Shown here: positions 23,658 through 31,934 of the stretch, piece by piece
Position numbering within the stretch: position 1 is the stretch's first letter
How the letters are laid out: the number at the start of each line of letters is the position of its first letter
Origin: Caldilineales bacterium
GTDB lineage: Bacteria; Chloroflexota; Anaerolineae; J102
NCBI GenBank assembly: GCA_019695115.1
Contig: JAIBAP010000031.1
Coordinates: 1-64,000, forward strand
Direction: 5' to 3'
DNA length: 64,000 nucleotides
The notes under the pieces: generated by a model
Seen by the model: the letters and a program-made list of their open reading frames with translations, nothing else
Databases searched by the model: none
What the model was told of the DNA's origin: nothing
Position numbers and translations under genes: made by a program

Positions 23658-26174
23658 ATGGCCGATGCCGTTGGGCAACTTCTGAACATTCTGGAGCTGG
23701 AGGCTCAACGCGGCTACCGAAACGACGCGGTGGTGGGAGGGCTGGACGAATACGCCCGGCAGTGGAATTTCCAGATCGTCAGCCTGATCGACGGCAAAGA
23801 GACGGCCGAGCGCGTGGCCCAGATCGTGCAGATGCTGTCAGATTACGACCGCCTGCCCGCCGAGGCCCGGCCCAGCACCATCCGGCATCTGCGGGAGAGT
23901 CTGGCGGTGTTGGCGGGTGGGAAAGGGGACAAGGGGACAAGGGGACAAGGAGACAGGGAGACAAGGGGACAGGGAGACAAGGGGACAAGGAAGCCAGCGG
24001 TCGGAGCGCTCGCAGCGGTCCAACCGCTGACGGAGAAGCCGCAGCCAAAGCGCACGGGGACCGGACTGCAGGCGCCGCTGACGACGCTGCCGGGCGTGGG
24101 TGTGGCCCTGGCTGCCACGCTGGCCAGACTCAACCTCCATCAAGTCGGCGACCTGCTTTGGCATCTGCCGTTTCGCTACAACGATTACAGCCACCTGCGC
24201 CGCATCGATGAACTGCGCGCCGGCGACGAAGTCACCATCCTGGCCACCGTGCGCAGGCTGGATGCGCGCAAGCTGCAAGGCCGCCGCACCCTGACCACCG
24301 CCACCCTCAGCGACCTGACCGGCAGCATCCAGGCCACTTTCTGGAATCCCTACATCGACAAAGCCCTGTGGGTGGGCCGCGACTACTACTTCAGCGGCAA
24401 GGTGGGCAGCTACCTGGGCAAGCGGGCGCTGGAATCGCCCGAATTCGAACTGGCCGGCGATGACCCCACCCACACCGCCCGCATCGTCCCCGTCTATCCG
24501 CTCACCGAAGGCTTGCAGGCCCGCACCTTGCGCAAGCTCATCCGCCATGTGGTGGATGCCTGGGCCCCGCAGCTGCCCGATCCCCTGCCGCCCGACCTGC
24601 GCCGCCGCCTTGCCTTCCCCGACCTGGGCCAGGCCCTGCAACAGGTGCACTTCCCCGACGACGAGACGGCGCTGGAAAAAGCGCGCAAGCGGCTGGCCTT
24701 CGACGAACTGCTGACCATCCAACTGGGGGTCATGGGCCAGCACCGGGCCTGGCAAAGCAAGCCCGCCCAGCCGTTGCCCCTGCCCGATGCCCAGCTCAAG
24801 CTCTTTCTGGCTTCGCTGTCCTTCCAACTCACCCAGGCCCAGCGCAAGGTACTGGTCGACATCCGCCGCGACCTGGCCCACGACTTCCCGATGACGCGGC
24901 TTTTGCAGGGGGATGTGGGCAGCGGTAAGACGGTGGTCGCCGCCATCGCCATGTGGACGGCCGTCTGCAACGGCGCCCAGGCGGCGATCATGGCTCCGAC
25001 CGAGATCCTGGCCGAGCAGCATTACCGCAAGCTGAAGGAGCAGTTCAGCCGCCTGCTCCATCCCAAGACCGGCTGGCCGTTGCGCGTGGACTTGCTCACG
25101 GGCAGCGTGACCGGCAAGAAGCGGCAGGAGGTGCTGGCGGCGCTGTCTGCGCCCGACCCTTCCGCCCGCACCGACATCCTCATCGGCACCCACGCCCTCA
25201 TCCAGGAGAACGTCGTCTTCCACGACCTGGCCGTGATCGTGGTCGATGAGCAGCACCGTTTCGGTGTGGCCCAGCGCGCGGCCCTGCGCGAGAAGGGGGC
25301 CGGCTTCAACCTGGCCACGGCCCCCGGCGCCAACAACACGCCCCACACCCTGGTGATGAGCGCCACCCCCATCCCCCGCACCCTGGCCCTGACCATCTTC
25401 GGCGATATGGATGTGAGCGCCATCGACGAACTGCCGCCCGGCCGCCAGCCGATCAAGACCTATTGGATCAAACCCGACGCCCGCAGCCGCGTCTACAAGT
25501 TCATCGAGGCGCAGGTGGCCGAGGGCCGGCAGGCGTTCATCATCTATCCACTGGTCGAGGAGAGCGAGGCGATGGGCGATGTCGGCGCGGCCGTGGCCGA
25601 GCATGGGCGCTTGCAAGCGAAAGTCTTCCCCAGGCTCAAGGTCGGGCTGCTGCACGGGCGGCTGAGCGGCAAGGAGAAGGACGCCGTCATGCGCGCCTTT
25701 GCCGCCGGCGACTACCACATCCTGGTCAGCACGGCCGTGGTCGAGGTCGGCATCGACATCCCCAACGCCACCGTGATGCTGATCGAGAACGCCGAACGGT
25801 TCGGTCTGGCGCAACTGCACCAGTTCCGGGGGCGGGTGGGTCGCGGCGCCCATGCCTCGTACTGCGTCCTCGTCAGCGACCCTGGCAGCGACACCAGCGC
25901 CGAACGGCTGCGGGCGATGGAGCGCAGCCAGGATGGCTTTGCCCTGGCCGAGATCGACCTGCAACTGCGCGGCCCCGGCGAGTTCTTCGGCAGCCGGCAG
26001 AGCGGCCTGCCCGACCTCAAGCTCGCCCGCATCAGCGACGCCCGCCTGCTGGAGCTTGCCCGCCGCGAGGCCGAAGCCCTGCTGGCCTCGGACCCCGGCT
26101 TGCGCCAACCCCAACACCAGCTCCTGGCCCAGCACATGGCCGAGTTCTTCGCCCAGACCATCGACTTGAGTTGA
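23658..26174 (+). CDS. recG: ATP-dependent DNA helicase RecG with repeat-derived linker
   Basis: An 838-residue RecG, longer than the usual 680-800. After about 90 N-terminal residues comes a low-complexity segment (91-125) encoded by an 8-bp repeat array and a 33-bp palindrome. The wedge/OB domain follows, then the helicase core: Walker A GDVGSGKTVVAA (motif I), DEQHRF (motif II, variant of DExH), MSATPIPRTL (motif III), VSTAVVEVGIDIP and FRGRVGRGAH (motifs V/VI). It remodels stalled forks and branched DNA. The reading frame stays open through the repeat, so the gene appears functional. 9 bp after the DegV gene. Confidence 0.95.
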   Translation: MADAVGQLLNILELEAQRGYRNDAVVGGLDEYARQWNFQIVSLIDGKETAERVAQIVQMLSDYDRLPAEARPSTIRHLRESLAVLAGGKGDKGTRGQGDRETRGQGDKGTRKPAVGALAAVQPLTEKPQPKRTGTGLQAPLTTLPGVGVALAATLARLNLHQVGDLLWHLPFRYNDYSHLRRIDELRAGDEVTILATVRRLDARKLQGRRTLTTATLSDLTGSIQATFWNPYIDKALWVGRDYYFSGKVGSYLGKRALESPEFELAGDDPTHTARIVPVYPLTEGLQARTLRKLIRHVVDAWAPQLPDPLPPDLRRRLAFPDLGQALQQVHFPDDETALEKARKRLAFDELLTIQLGVMGQHRAWQSKPAQPLPLPDAQLKLFLASLSFQLTQAQRKVLVDIRRDLAHDFPMTRLLQGDVGSGKTVVAAIAMWTAVCNGAQAAIMAPTEILAEQHYRKLKEQFSRLLHPKTGWPLRVDLLTGSVTGKKRQEVLAALSAPDPSARTDILIGTHALIQENVVFHDLAVIVVDEQHRFGVAQRAALREKGAGFNLATAPGANNTPHTLVMSATPIPRTLALTIFGDMDVSAIDELPPGRQPIKTYWIKPDARSRVYKFIEAQVAEGRQAFIIYPLVEESEAMGDVGAAVAEHGRLQAKVFPRLKVGLLHGRLSGKEKDAVMRAFAAGDYHILVSTAVVEVGIDIPNATVMLIENAERFGLAQLHQFRGRVGRGAHASYCVLVSDPGSDTSAERLRAMERSQDGFALAEIDLQLRGPGEFFGSRQSGLPDLKLARISDARLLELARREAEALLASDPGLRQPQHQLLAQHMAEFFAQTIDLS
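23925..23990. repeat. 8-bp GGGGACAA array inside recG
   Basis: About eight degenerate copies of GGGGACAA/GGGAGACA within the recG reading frame, coding for Gly-Asp-Lys-Gly-Thr-Arg-like residues. Same class as the intergenic octamer arrays of the window. Confidence 0.9.
23996..24028. repeat. 33-bp palindromic element inside recG
   Basis: AGCGGTCGGAGCGCT, CGC, then AGCGGTCCAACCGCT. It matches the perfect palindrome at 33588-33620 with two substitutions. Lies in frame in the recG linker, straight after the octamer array. Confidence 0.85.
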
Positions 26175-26183
26175 GGGGGCGAA

Positions 26184-26336
26184 GTGGCAGGTGGCAGGTC
26201 GCAGGTGGCAGGTGGCAAGTGGCAAGTGGCAGGTCGCAGGTGGCAGGTGGCAGGTCGCAGGTCGCAGGTGGCAGGTGGCAGGTGGTAAGTGGCAATAACC
26301 AATCCCCAATCCCCAATCCCCAATAACCAATCTCCA
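26184..26336. repeat. 7-bp GGTGGCA and CCCCAAT arrays
   Basis: About fifteen degenerate copies of GGTGGCA/GGTCGCA (26184-26290) and then CCCCAAT/AACCAAT copies (about 26298-26336) fill the recG-coaD gap. The CCCCAAT unit recalls the heptanucleotide repeats known in cyanobacteria and recurs just before the gene at 30606. Confidence 0.85.
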
Positions 26337-26355
26337 ACCTCTCCCCCCTCATCCC

Positions 26356-26871
26356 ATGCTCACCGCCCTCTATCCCGGAACTTTCGACCCCGTCCATAAC
26401 GGACATGTGGACATTACCCGCCGCGCCGCCCAACTGTGGGACCGGCTCATCGTCGCCGTCTACGACCGGCCCAACAAGAAGCTGATGTTCGATGCCAGCG
26501 AGCGCGTGGCGCTCTTCGCCGAGGCCGTGCGCGACCTGCCCAACGTGGAGGTTGTGACCTACAGCGGTCTGACCGTCGATTTCGCCCGCCAGGTGGGGGC
26601 GAAGGTGATGGTGCGCGGGCTGCGCGCCATCTCCGATTTCGAGTACGAGTTCCAGATCGCCCTCACCAACAAGGAGTTGGCTCCCGACATCGAGTTCTGC
26701 GCCCTGATGACCAGCCTGGAGCACGCCTTTCTCGCGGCCAGCATCCTCAAAGAGGTGGCCTTGCTGGGCGGCGACATCACCACGATGTGCCCACCGCATG
26801 TGGCCGCGGCCCTGCGCCAGCGTGCTCACGAACGCTCGCTTGCCGCCAGCGATAAGATCGAGCGGATTTGA
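26356..26871 (+). CDS. coaD: phosphopantetheine adenylyltransferase
   Basis: A 171-residue CoaD. The nucleotidylyltransferase motif is YPGTFDPVHNGHVDI (residues 6-20, T/HxGH), with VRGLRAISDFEYE (about 88-100) and the ISS-like region near SLAASDKI at the end. It makes dephospho-CoA from 4'-phosphopantetheine and ATP in the cytosol. Separated from recG by repeat arrays but in the same direction. The length fits the family (about 160-170). Confidence 0.95.
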   Translation: MLTALYPGTFDPVHNGHVDITRRAAQLWDRLIVAVYDRPNKKLMFDASERVALFAEAVRDLPNVEVVTYSGLTVDFARQVGAKVMVRGLRAISDFEYEFQIALTNKELAPDIEFCALMTSLEHAFLAASILKEVALLGGDITTMCPPHVAAALRQRAHERSLAASDKIERI

Positions 26872-26913
26872 TGACACGAATCGGATGACACGAATTGGAT
26901 GACACAAATTGGA
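26870..26913. repeat. 14-bp tandem repeat related to the ATTCGT family
   Basis: Three 14-bp units, GATGACACGAATCG, GATGACACGAATTG and GATGACACAAATTG, starting at the coaD stop codon. They share CACGAATTG with the repeats at 1-243 and 61106-61256. Confidence 0.85.
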
Positions 26914-26941
26914 GGAAACACAGATGGTATCTGTTCACGTT

Positions 26942-27064
26942 CTGTCATTGCGAGGGGCGACAGCCGTCCTGAACGCAGTGAAGGAAGCAATCTCCAAATC
27001 ACATGAGGAAGTCGGGGATTGCTTACTTCGCTTCACTCAGTACCCTACGGCCTCGCAATGACAG
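26942..27064. repeat. 123-bp inverted-repeat element (MITE-like)
   Basis: Bounded by CTGTCATTGCGAGG and CCTCGCAATGACAG, perfect 14-bp terminal inverted repeats, with an inner GAAGGAAGCAATC facing GATTGCTTACTTC. This type of TCATTGCGAGG element is widespread in unrelated bacteria. No ORF inside. With its flanking repeats it makes up the 485-bp gap 26872-27356. Confidence 0.85.
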
Positions 27065-27144
27065 GCAAGGTGAACTCTTACCACAGATGTTGCCGTGGTC
27101 GGTTGTGGGCGGCTGATCACGTGAGCGTTTGCATGGAGGTGTGT

Positions 27145-27331
27145 TCACTCCGCCGTTCGCACGCAGGCGTGCTCACTCCGCTCGGTCGCACGTAGGCGTG
27201 CTCACTCCGCCGTTCGCACGCAGGCGTGCAAACTCCGCTCGGTCGCACGTAGGCGTGCTCACTCCGCTCGGTCGCACGTGGGCGTGCGAACTCCGCCGTT
27301 CGCACGTAGGCGTGCGAACTCCGCTCGGTCG
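27145..27331. repeat. 28/29-bp tandem array of hairpin units
   Basis: Six full and one partial unit alternate between a form with CCGCCGTTCGCACG and one with CCGCTCGGTCGCACG. Each unit contains a dyad such as TCGCACG-TAGG-CGTGCGA. There are no unique spacers, so it is not a CRISPR array. It lies just upstream of the gene at 27357. Confidence 0.85.
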
Positions 27332-27344
27332 AGGCGATTTGCGG

Positions 27345-27350
27345 TAAAAT
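27345..27350 (+). promoter_or_regulatory. -10 element giving a possibly leaderless mRNA
   Basis: TAAAAT ends 7 nt before the ATG at 27357, so transcription would start at or next to the start codon. No ribosome-binding site is present between. Confidence 0.45.
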
Positions 27351-27356
27351 ACGGTA

Positions 27357-27623
27357 ATGATCGACAAAGAACTGTATCGCCAGGCGCACGAACTGCACAA
27401 TGCCTGGAATGAATTCGATGAGGCCGAGCGCATCCGCAAGGCCGGGACGCTGACGCCCGCCGAAGCCTGGCGGCAATATGTGGATTTGGTCGAGTTCATC
27501 TGGCGCATGGTTCCAGAACAGAGCGCGCGGGAGCGAGCCGAGCACCTGGCCGCCCTGGATCTGTATTACGAGCGCGTGCAGCGGTTGGAGGCGTGGAGGA
27601 AGGAACAGGGCAAGTCCAGCTGA
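27357..27623 (+). CDS. hypothetical protein, 88 residues
   Basis: A small, charged, mostly helical protein rich in Glu, Arg and Trp, with no recognised domain and no signal peptide. It begins MIDKELYRQAHELHNAWNEFDEAE and ends in a Lys-rich tail. Coding potential is supported by consistent third-position GC and a -10 element 7 nt upstream of the ATG. The DUF4139-like gene follows 39 bp later. I do not recognise the family. Confidence 0.6.
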   Translation: MIDKELYRQAHELHNAWNEFDEAERIRKAGTLTPAEAWRQYVDLVEFIWRMVPEQSARERAEHLAALDLYYERVQRLEAWRKEQGKSS

Positions 27624-27662
27624 CTGTCATCCGCAACCACAAACCACAAGGAGTCAACAACG

Positions 27663-29576
27663 ATGTCGAACCTCCCCATCACCCACATGACCCTCTACAA
27701 GCACGGCGTCGGCTTCTTCCAGCGCCGGGCGGCACTCAGCGGCGACAAGGTCGATCTGACCTTCCGCGTCGCCGAGATGAACGATGTCCTCAAAAGCCTG
27801 ACCGCCATCGATTGGGGCGCGGGCCAGGTGCTGGGCGTCGAATATGCCACGCCGCAGAGCCGGGAGGAACGGCTGGCCGGGTGCAGCATCCGCCTGAGCG
27901 ACGCCCGCAGCCTGGGCGATCTACTGGTGGGGCTGCGCGGGCGGCGGGTGACGCTGCTGCTCGACCAGGGCGAGGCGGCCAATGGCGCGCTGATCGGGTT
28001 GGATGAGGCGCCTGAGCGACAGCCGCTGGCCTCGGCTCTGGTCTCGTTGCTGGCTGCGGACGGCCAGCAGGTGCGGGCCTTTGCCCTCGGCCGGGTGCAG
28101 GGCGTGGATATCGAGGACGAGCGCGGCGCCGGCGACCTCCGTTTCTTCCTCGACACCGCCCTCAGCCCCGAAACCCACCGTCTGGTATCCATTCGCCTGA
28201 CGCCCGGCGAGCATGATCTCTCGGTCAGCTATGTGGCCCCGGCCCCCACCTGGCGCGTGAGCTACCGGCTGGTGGTGGAGGGCGAGCGGGCCTTGCTCCA
28301 GGGCTGGGGGGTGTTCGATAACCGCCTGGAGGAGGATTTGCAGGGGATTTCGCTGGCGCTGGTGGCCGGAATGCCGATCTCGTTCGTCTATGACCTTTAC
28401 ACGCCGTTTACGCCCGCCCGGCCGGAGGTGAAGGAGGAGGGGCGGGTGGCAGCGCAGCCGGTGGAGTTCGACCAGGCGCTGGGTAGCCCGCCATCCGAAG
28501 AACGCAGTCTGCGGATGGCAGCGCCCATGACCATGGCCGCCCCCACCCGCGGGCGGGCCAGCCTCAAGGCTGAGGCCATCGAAGCGGCGGCCCCGGCCCA
28601 GGCCAGCGGCAAAGACCTGGGCGAGCTGTTCCAGTACGACATCGCCACCCCGGTGACGGTGGGCCGCGGGCAATCGGCCATGGCCCCCATCCTGGCCGCC
28701 TGGCTGCCGCGACGCAAAGACCTGATCTACAACCCGGCCAAGTTCGCCAAACACCCGGTGGCCACGCTGCGGCTGCGCAACGAGACCGGCCTGACGCTGG
28801 AGCGCGGCCCGGCCACGGTGATCGAGGACGGCGCCTATGTGGGCGAGGCCCTCCTGCCGTTCACGGCCGAGGGCGGCGAGATCGTGGCCCCGTATGCGGT
28901 CGAGCTGGGCGCCAAGCTGCGCGAGGAGTCGGGGCAGCGGCGGGAGATGCGGGCGCTGCGGATCGAGGGCGCCTATCTGCGGGTGGAGGAATGGGAAGTC
29001 CGCTGGCGGCAGGTGTGGCTGACCAACAGCACGCCCAAGGGGCTGGCGGTTCTGGTCGAGCACCGGCGCCCGCAGCAGTACAGCCTGTTCGAGACGGCCG
29101 AGCCGAAGGAGCGCACGGATGAGTTCCTGCGCTTCGAGTTGGCGGCGGCGGCCCGGGCCGAGGCCAGTCTGCTGATCCAGGAGCGGCGGCTGGTGGCGAG
29201 CCGGGAGGAGTTGCAGAAGCAATCCTATGACAATCTCAGCCGCTATCTCCAGGCTGGCCTTATCGACCAGAGCACGCATGATTTCGTGGCCGGATTGCTG
29301 CGGCTGTGGGAGCAGGTCGATACGCTGAAGCGGCGCCTGGGCGAAGTCGGGGCCGAGCGCGACAAGATCTTCAAGACGCAGCAGCAGATTCAGGCCAACA
29401 TGGCCGCGCTGGGCCAGACCGGCAAGGAAGGCAGCCTGCGCGCCCGCTATGTGGATGACCTGGAAGCGAGCGAGGCGCAGTTGAAGGCGCTGGCGCAGCA
29501 GGAAGCCGAGGTGCAGAAGGAGATCGAGCGGGTGGAGAGGGAGATCGACCAGCGCATCCGGGAGGCCGGCCATTGA
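27663..29576 (+). CDS. DUF4139-like domain protein with C-terminal coiled coil
   Basis: A 637-residue protein without signal peptide or membrane segment. The N-terminal region begins ITHMTLYKHGVGFF and the middle contains VSYVAPAPTWRVSYRLVV (about 190-207) followed by LLQGWGVFDNRLEEDLQGI, the pattern of DUF4139 proteins. The last 100 residues are a long Glu/Gln/Arg coiled coil (about 540-635). An Ala/Met-rich linker lies around 275-320. Start ATG 27663 has AAGGAG 9 nt upstream. Function is unknown; family assignment is moderately confident. Confidence 0.7.
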   Translation: MSNLPITHMTLYKHGVGFFQRRAALSGDKVDLTFRVAEMNDVLKSLTAIDWGAGQVLGVEYATPQSREERLAGCSIRLSDARSLGDLLVGLRGRRVTLLLDQGEAANGALIGLDEAPERQPLASALVSLLAADGQQVRAFALGRVQGVDIEDERGAGDLRFFLDTALSPETHRLVSIRLTPGEHDLSVSYVAPAPTWRVSYRLVVEGERALLQGWGVFDNRLEEDLQGISLALVAGMPISFVYDLYTPFTPARPEVKEEGRVAAQPVEFDQALGSPPSEERSLRMAAPMTMAAPTRGRASLKAEAIEAAAPAQASGKDLGELFQYDIATPVTVGRGQSAMAPILAAWLPRRKDLIYNPAKFAKHPVATLRLRNETGLTLERGPATVIEDGAYVGEALLPFTAEGGEIVAPYAVELGAKLREESGQRREMRALRIEGAYLRVEEWEVRWRQVWLTNSTPKGLAVLVEHRRPQQYSLFETAEPKERTDEFLRFELAAAARAEASLLIQERRLVASREELQKQSYDNLSRYLQAGLIDQSTHDFVAGLLRLWEQVDTLKRRLGEVGAERDKIFKTQQQIQANMAALGQTGKEGSLRARYVDDLEASEAQLKALAQQEAEVQKEIERVEREIDQRIREAGH

Positions 29577-29599
29577 TGGTGGTGCGAGAACCCGAAGCC

Positions 29600-29628
29600 T
29601 TGCCCGGTCAGGGTGCTGATGGTAGAAT
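29600..29628 (+). promoter_or_regulatory. candidate promoter
   Basis: TTGCCC (29600-29605), 17 nt, TAGAAT (29623-29628), 37 bp before the ATG at 29666. Confidence 0.5.
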
Positions 29629-29665
29629 GGGTGTAGAAATCGCTACGATTCAGGAGAGGACAGAG

Positions 29666-29911
29666 ATGACACAGACACAGCTTACATTGCGGCGTATCGA
29701 GACGATCCTGCCACAATTGCCGTTGCCGCAACTCGAGATGGTGTTAACGTTCACCGAGTTTGTGCGCGAGCGCGCTGCTCTGTACGGCGAGAACGAGGTG
29801 CTTTGGTCGTTCGTCGCGCGCGAACAGGCCTATCGGGCCGCGCATCCTGAGGATGTGGTGGTATACAACTCGGATGCCGAGCTGGCCAGATCGGTCTTGG
29901 GCGATAGTTGA
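29666..29911 (+). CDS. small antitoxin-like protein (DUF2281-like N-terminus)
   Basis: An 81-residue protein. The stretch ILPQLPLPQLEMVLTFTEFVRERAAL resembles the LPLDSLLDLAKFVEFLR stretch of the antitoxin at 9990-10244. It has its own promoter (29600-29628) and GGAGAGGA upstream of the ATG. No toxin gene follows; the next 690 bp has no convincing ORF, so it may be an orphan antitoxin. Confidence 0.55.
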   Translation: MTQTQLTLRRIETILPQLPLPQLEMVLTFTEFVRERAALYGENEVLWSFVAREQAYRAAHPEDVVVYNSDAELARSVLGDS

Positions 29912-30605
29912 CCTGCGCACATTCTCGCATCGCGCCGCGTCATCCAACACTTACTGCCAATCACTGAAGGGATGAGTGGCAGCGCTGGGGAAGTGCAGGC
30001 AATCAACCGGCGCACGAAAACAGCGATCTGGCTGCCCTGGAACCGGTGCCAGGTTGCATGACAGCAGACTTTTTTGCACGCGAAAGCGCCCGGCTTGTCA
30101 AAGACAAGCCGGGCGCTTTCGCTTATTCTCCGGCCCGTTGGCGTTGGGCAGCGCTGTCCTGCCCTCTCGCCGGACCCATCGACATTCGTTTCAAGAACTC
30201 AGCGCCTGATGTGACAAAAGTCGCAGCCATGTGCAGGTGATTCGGTTATACTGCTGGCATCGAATCAGCTTCCGTTGCCCAAGTAAGGGCGGGCAACGTT
30301 TCTTCCGGCGTCATCCTGGCCGCAACGACCCCCTGAGCGGCTTTCTGCTTCCTCCAATCGCATAGGATCGAGCGGCTTGCCACCGGCGTGGTGAACGCCC
30401 GATCTGCCTGGAGGCTCCCTGAACAGATTCCCGGCCGCGGAATCCTCGCCATGTCGAGGCGTTTTCATCCGCCGCGACGCCGATCCTGCATGGTTGGGGC
30501 TGCGGTTTTCGCCAACCTCGGACAGGCTCCCCATCTCTTGCGCATCGCTCTCTCCCCTCGACAACCAATCCCCAATCTCCACTTACCCGCAAGGAGGAAG
30601 CCGCC
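29912..30605. other. 694-bp gap: terminator, TATACT element and long leader
   Basis: No coding sequence is convincing here. The gap holds a strong hairpin (30081-30121), a TATACT at 30247-30252 without a good -35, and a possible 350-nt leader for the secreted-protein gene at 30606. Near its end it has CCAATCCCCAATCTCC, matching the CCCCAAT repeat family. No known riboswitch motif is recognised. Confidence 0.6.
30081..30121. terminator. strong GC-rich hairpin, likely terminator
   Basis: Perfect 19-bp stem from CGAAAGCGCCCGG... to its complement with a 3-nt AAA loop, 170 bp after the gene ending at 29911. The following T-run is weak, so efficiency is uncertain. Confidence 0.65.
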
Positions 30606-31934
30606 ATGAAACCCACCCGATCCCACGCCCTCGTCATCCTCACGCTCGTCTTTGCCGTCCTTTTCCTCGGCGCCTCGGGCCTGGCGCTTGCCCAGGACCC
30701 CACCCCGCCCGCCGCCGGCAGCCCATCCGCCGAACCCCTGGCCCCTGCCATCACACTTGGCACGTCGTTCACCTACCAGGGCCGGCTGACCGACGCCGGC
30801 AACCCGGCCACCGGTGCCTACGACCTCCAGTTCAAGCTCTTCGATGCCGCCAGCGGCGGGACTCAGATCGGCAGCACGGTGAGCAAGAACGACTGGGCGG
30901 TGAGCGGCGGCCTGTTCACCACCGACCTGGACTTTGGCGCCGGCGCGTTCGATGGGCAGGCGCGCTGGCTGGAGATCGCGGTGCGGCCGGGCGCAAGCAC
31001 CGGCGCATACACGACGCTGACCCCGCGACGGCCGCTACTCGCCAGTCCGTATGCGACGTACAGCAACGTGACGCGTGGAATAACAATAGATGGCAGTGGC
31101 AACGTGGATTATAACCGCCTGAGCAAGCTAGACATTGCAGAAGAAGGATATTCCGCAATCATCCGGGCTCGGGACTTGGACTTCGGGAGTTCAACGAGAC
31201 GAGGGACCCCAGGCAGGGCTCTAGTTGATTCGTCGAGCCGACTCACCATCAACTATGCCGGTGACTGGGCTGGTGGAGTGCTGATCGATAGCAATTTAGA
31301 CGTTGAGGGTAGTGTTGACATCAACGGTGCGATTGTCATCCGGGCTCGGGATCTGAACTTCGGGAGCTCAACAAGACGAGGAGAACCAGGCAGGGCCCTG
31401 GTTGACTCATCGAGCCGACTCACGATCAACTATGCCAGTGACTGGGCGGGCGGAGTGCTGATCGATAGCAATGCACAAATCAATGGCACCACCCAAACCA
31501 ATGTCCTTCAGATCACGGGCGGTGCCGATCTCGCGGAGCCCTTCGCCATCACGGATCGGCCGGAACCCGGCCTGGTCGTCGCCATTGACCCTGACCACAT
31601 CGGCCAACTGCGCATTGCCGACAAGGCTTACGACCGCACGGTGGCCGGCGTCATCTCCGGCGCCGGCGGCCTGCAGCCCGGCCTGACCATGCAGCAGCCG
31701 GAAGTCGTCCTGGGCGAAGCGCACCCCGTCGCCCTCACCGGTCGCGTCTACGTCTGGGCCGACGCCAGCTTCGGCGCCATCCAGCCCGGCGACCTGCTCA
31801 CCACCTCGGCCACTCCCGGCCACGCCATGAAGGTAGGCGACTACGCCCAGGCCCAGGGCGCCATCCTGGGCAAGGCGATGAGCCGGCTGGAAGATGGCAA
31901 GGGCTTGGTGCTGGTGTTGGTGAGTTTGCAGTAA
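30606..31934 (+). CDS. secreted protein with 45-residue internal duplication
   Basis: A 442-residue exported protein. Signal peptide residues 1-30 (hydrophobic ALVILTLVFAVLFLGA, cleavage after ALA-Q). The region about 50-160 (TSFTYQGRLTDAGNPATGAYDLQFKLFDA) is typical of large bacterial surface proteins. Two copies of a 45-residue repeat (IRARDLxFGSSTRRG...) follow at about 186-230 and 245-289. The last 130 residues (GGADLAEPFAI... to VLVLVSLQ) form a compact domain without a known function. Its TAA overlaps the next gene's ATG (TAATG), so the two are coupled. Confidence 0.7.
   Translation: MKPTRSHALVILTLVFAVLFLGASGLALAQDPTPPAAGSPSAEPLAPAITLGTSFTYQGRLTDAGNPATGAYDLQFKLFDAASGGTQIGSTVSKNDWAVSGGLFTTDLDFGAGAFDGQARWLEIAVRPGASTGAYTTLTPRRPLLASPYATYSNVTRGITIDGSGNVDYNRLSKLDIAEEGYSAIIRARDLDFGSSTRRGTPGRALVDSSSRLTINYAGDWAGGVLIDSNLDVEGSVDINGAIVIRARDLNFGSSTRRGEPGRALVDSSSRLTINYASDWAGGVLIDSNAQINGTTQTNVLQITGGADLAEPFAITDRPEPGLVVAIDPDHIGQLRIADKAYDRTVAGVISGAGGLQPGLTMQQPEVVLGEAHPVALTGRVYVWADASFGAIQPGDLLTTSATPGHAMKVGDYAQAQGAILGKAMSRLEDGKGLVLVLVSLQ
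31161..31472. repeat. two 135-bp direct copies within the secreted-protein gene
   Basis: 31161-31295 and 31338-31472 are near-identical, separated by 42 bp, in frame. Most differences are silent or conservative. Confidence 0.85.

Noticed and set aside
27145-27331. Repeats of about 28 bp resembling a CRISPR array
   Set aside because: Units are contiguous with no unique spacers, alternate between two similar types, and no cas gene is near. It is a plain tandem repeat.
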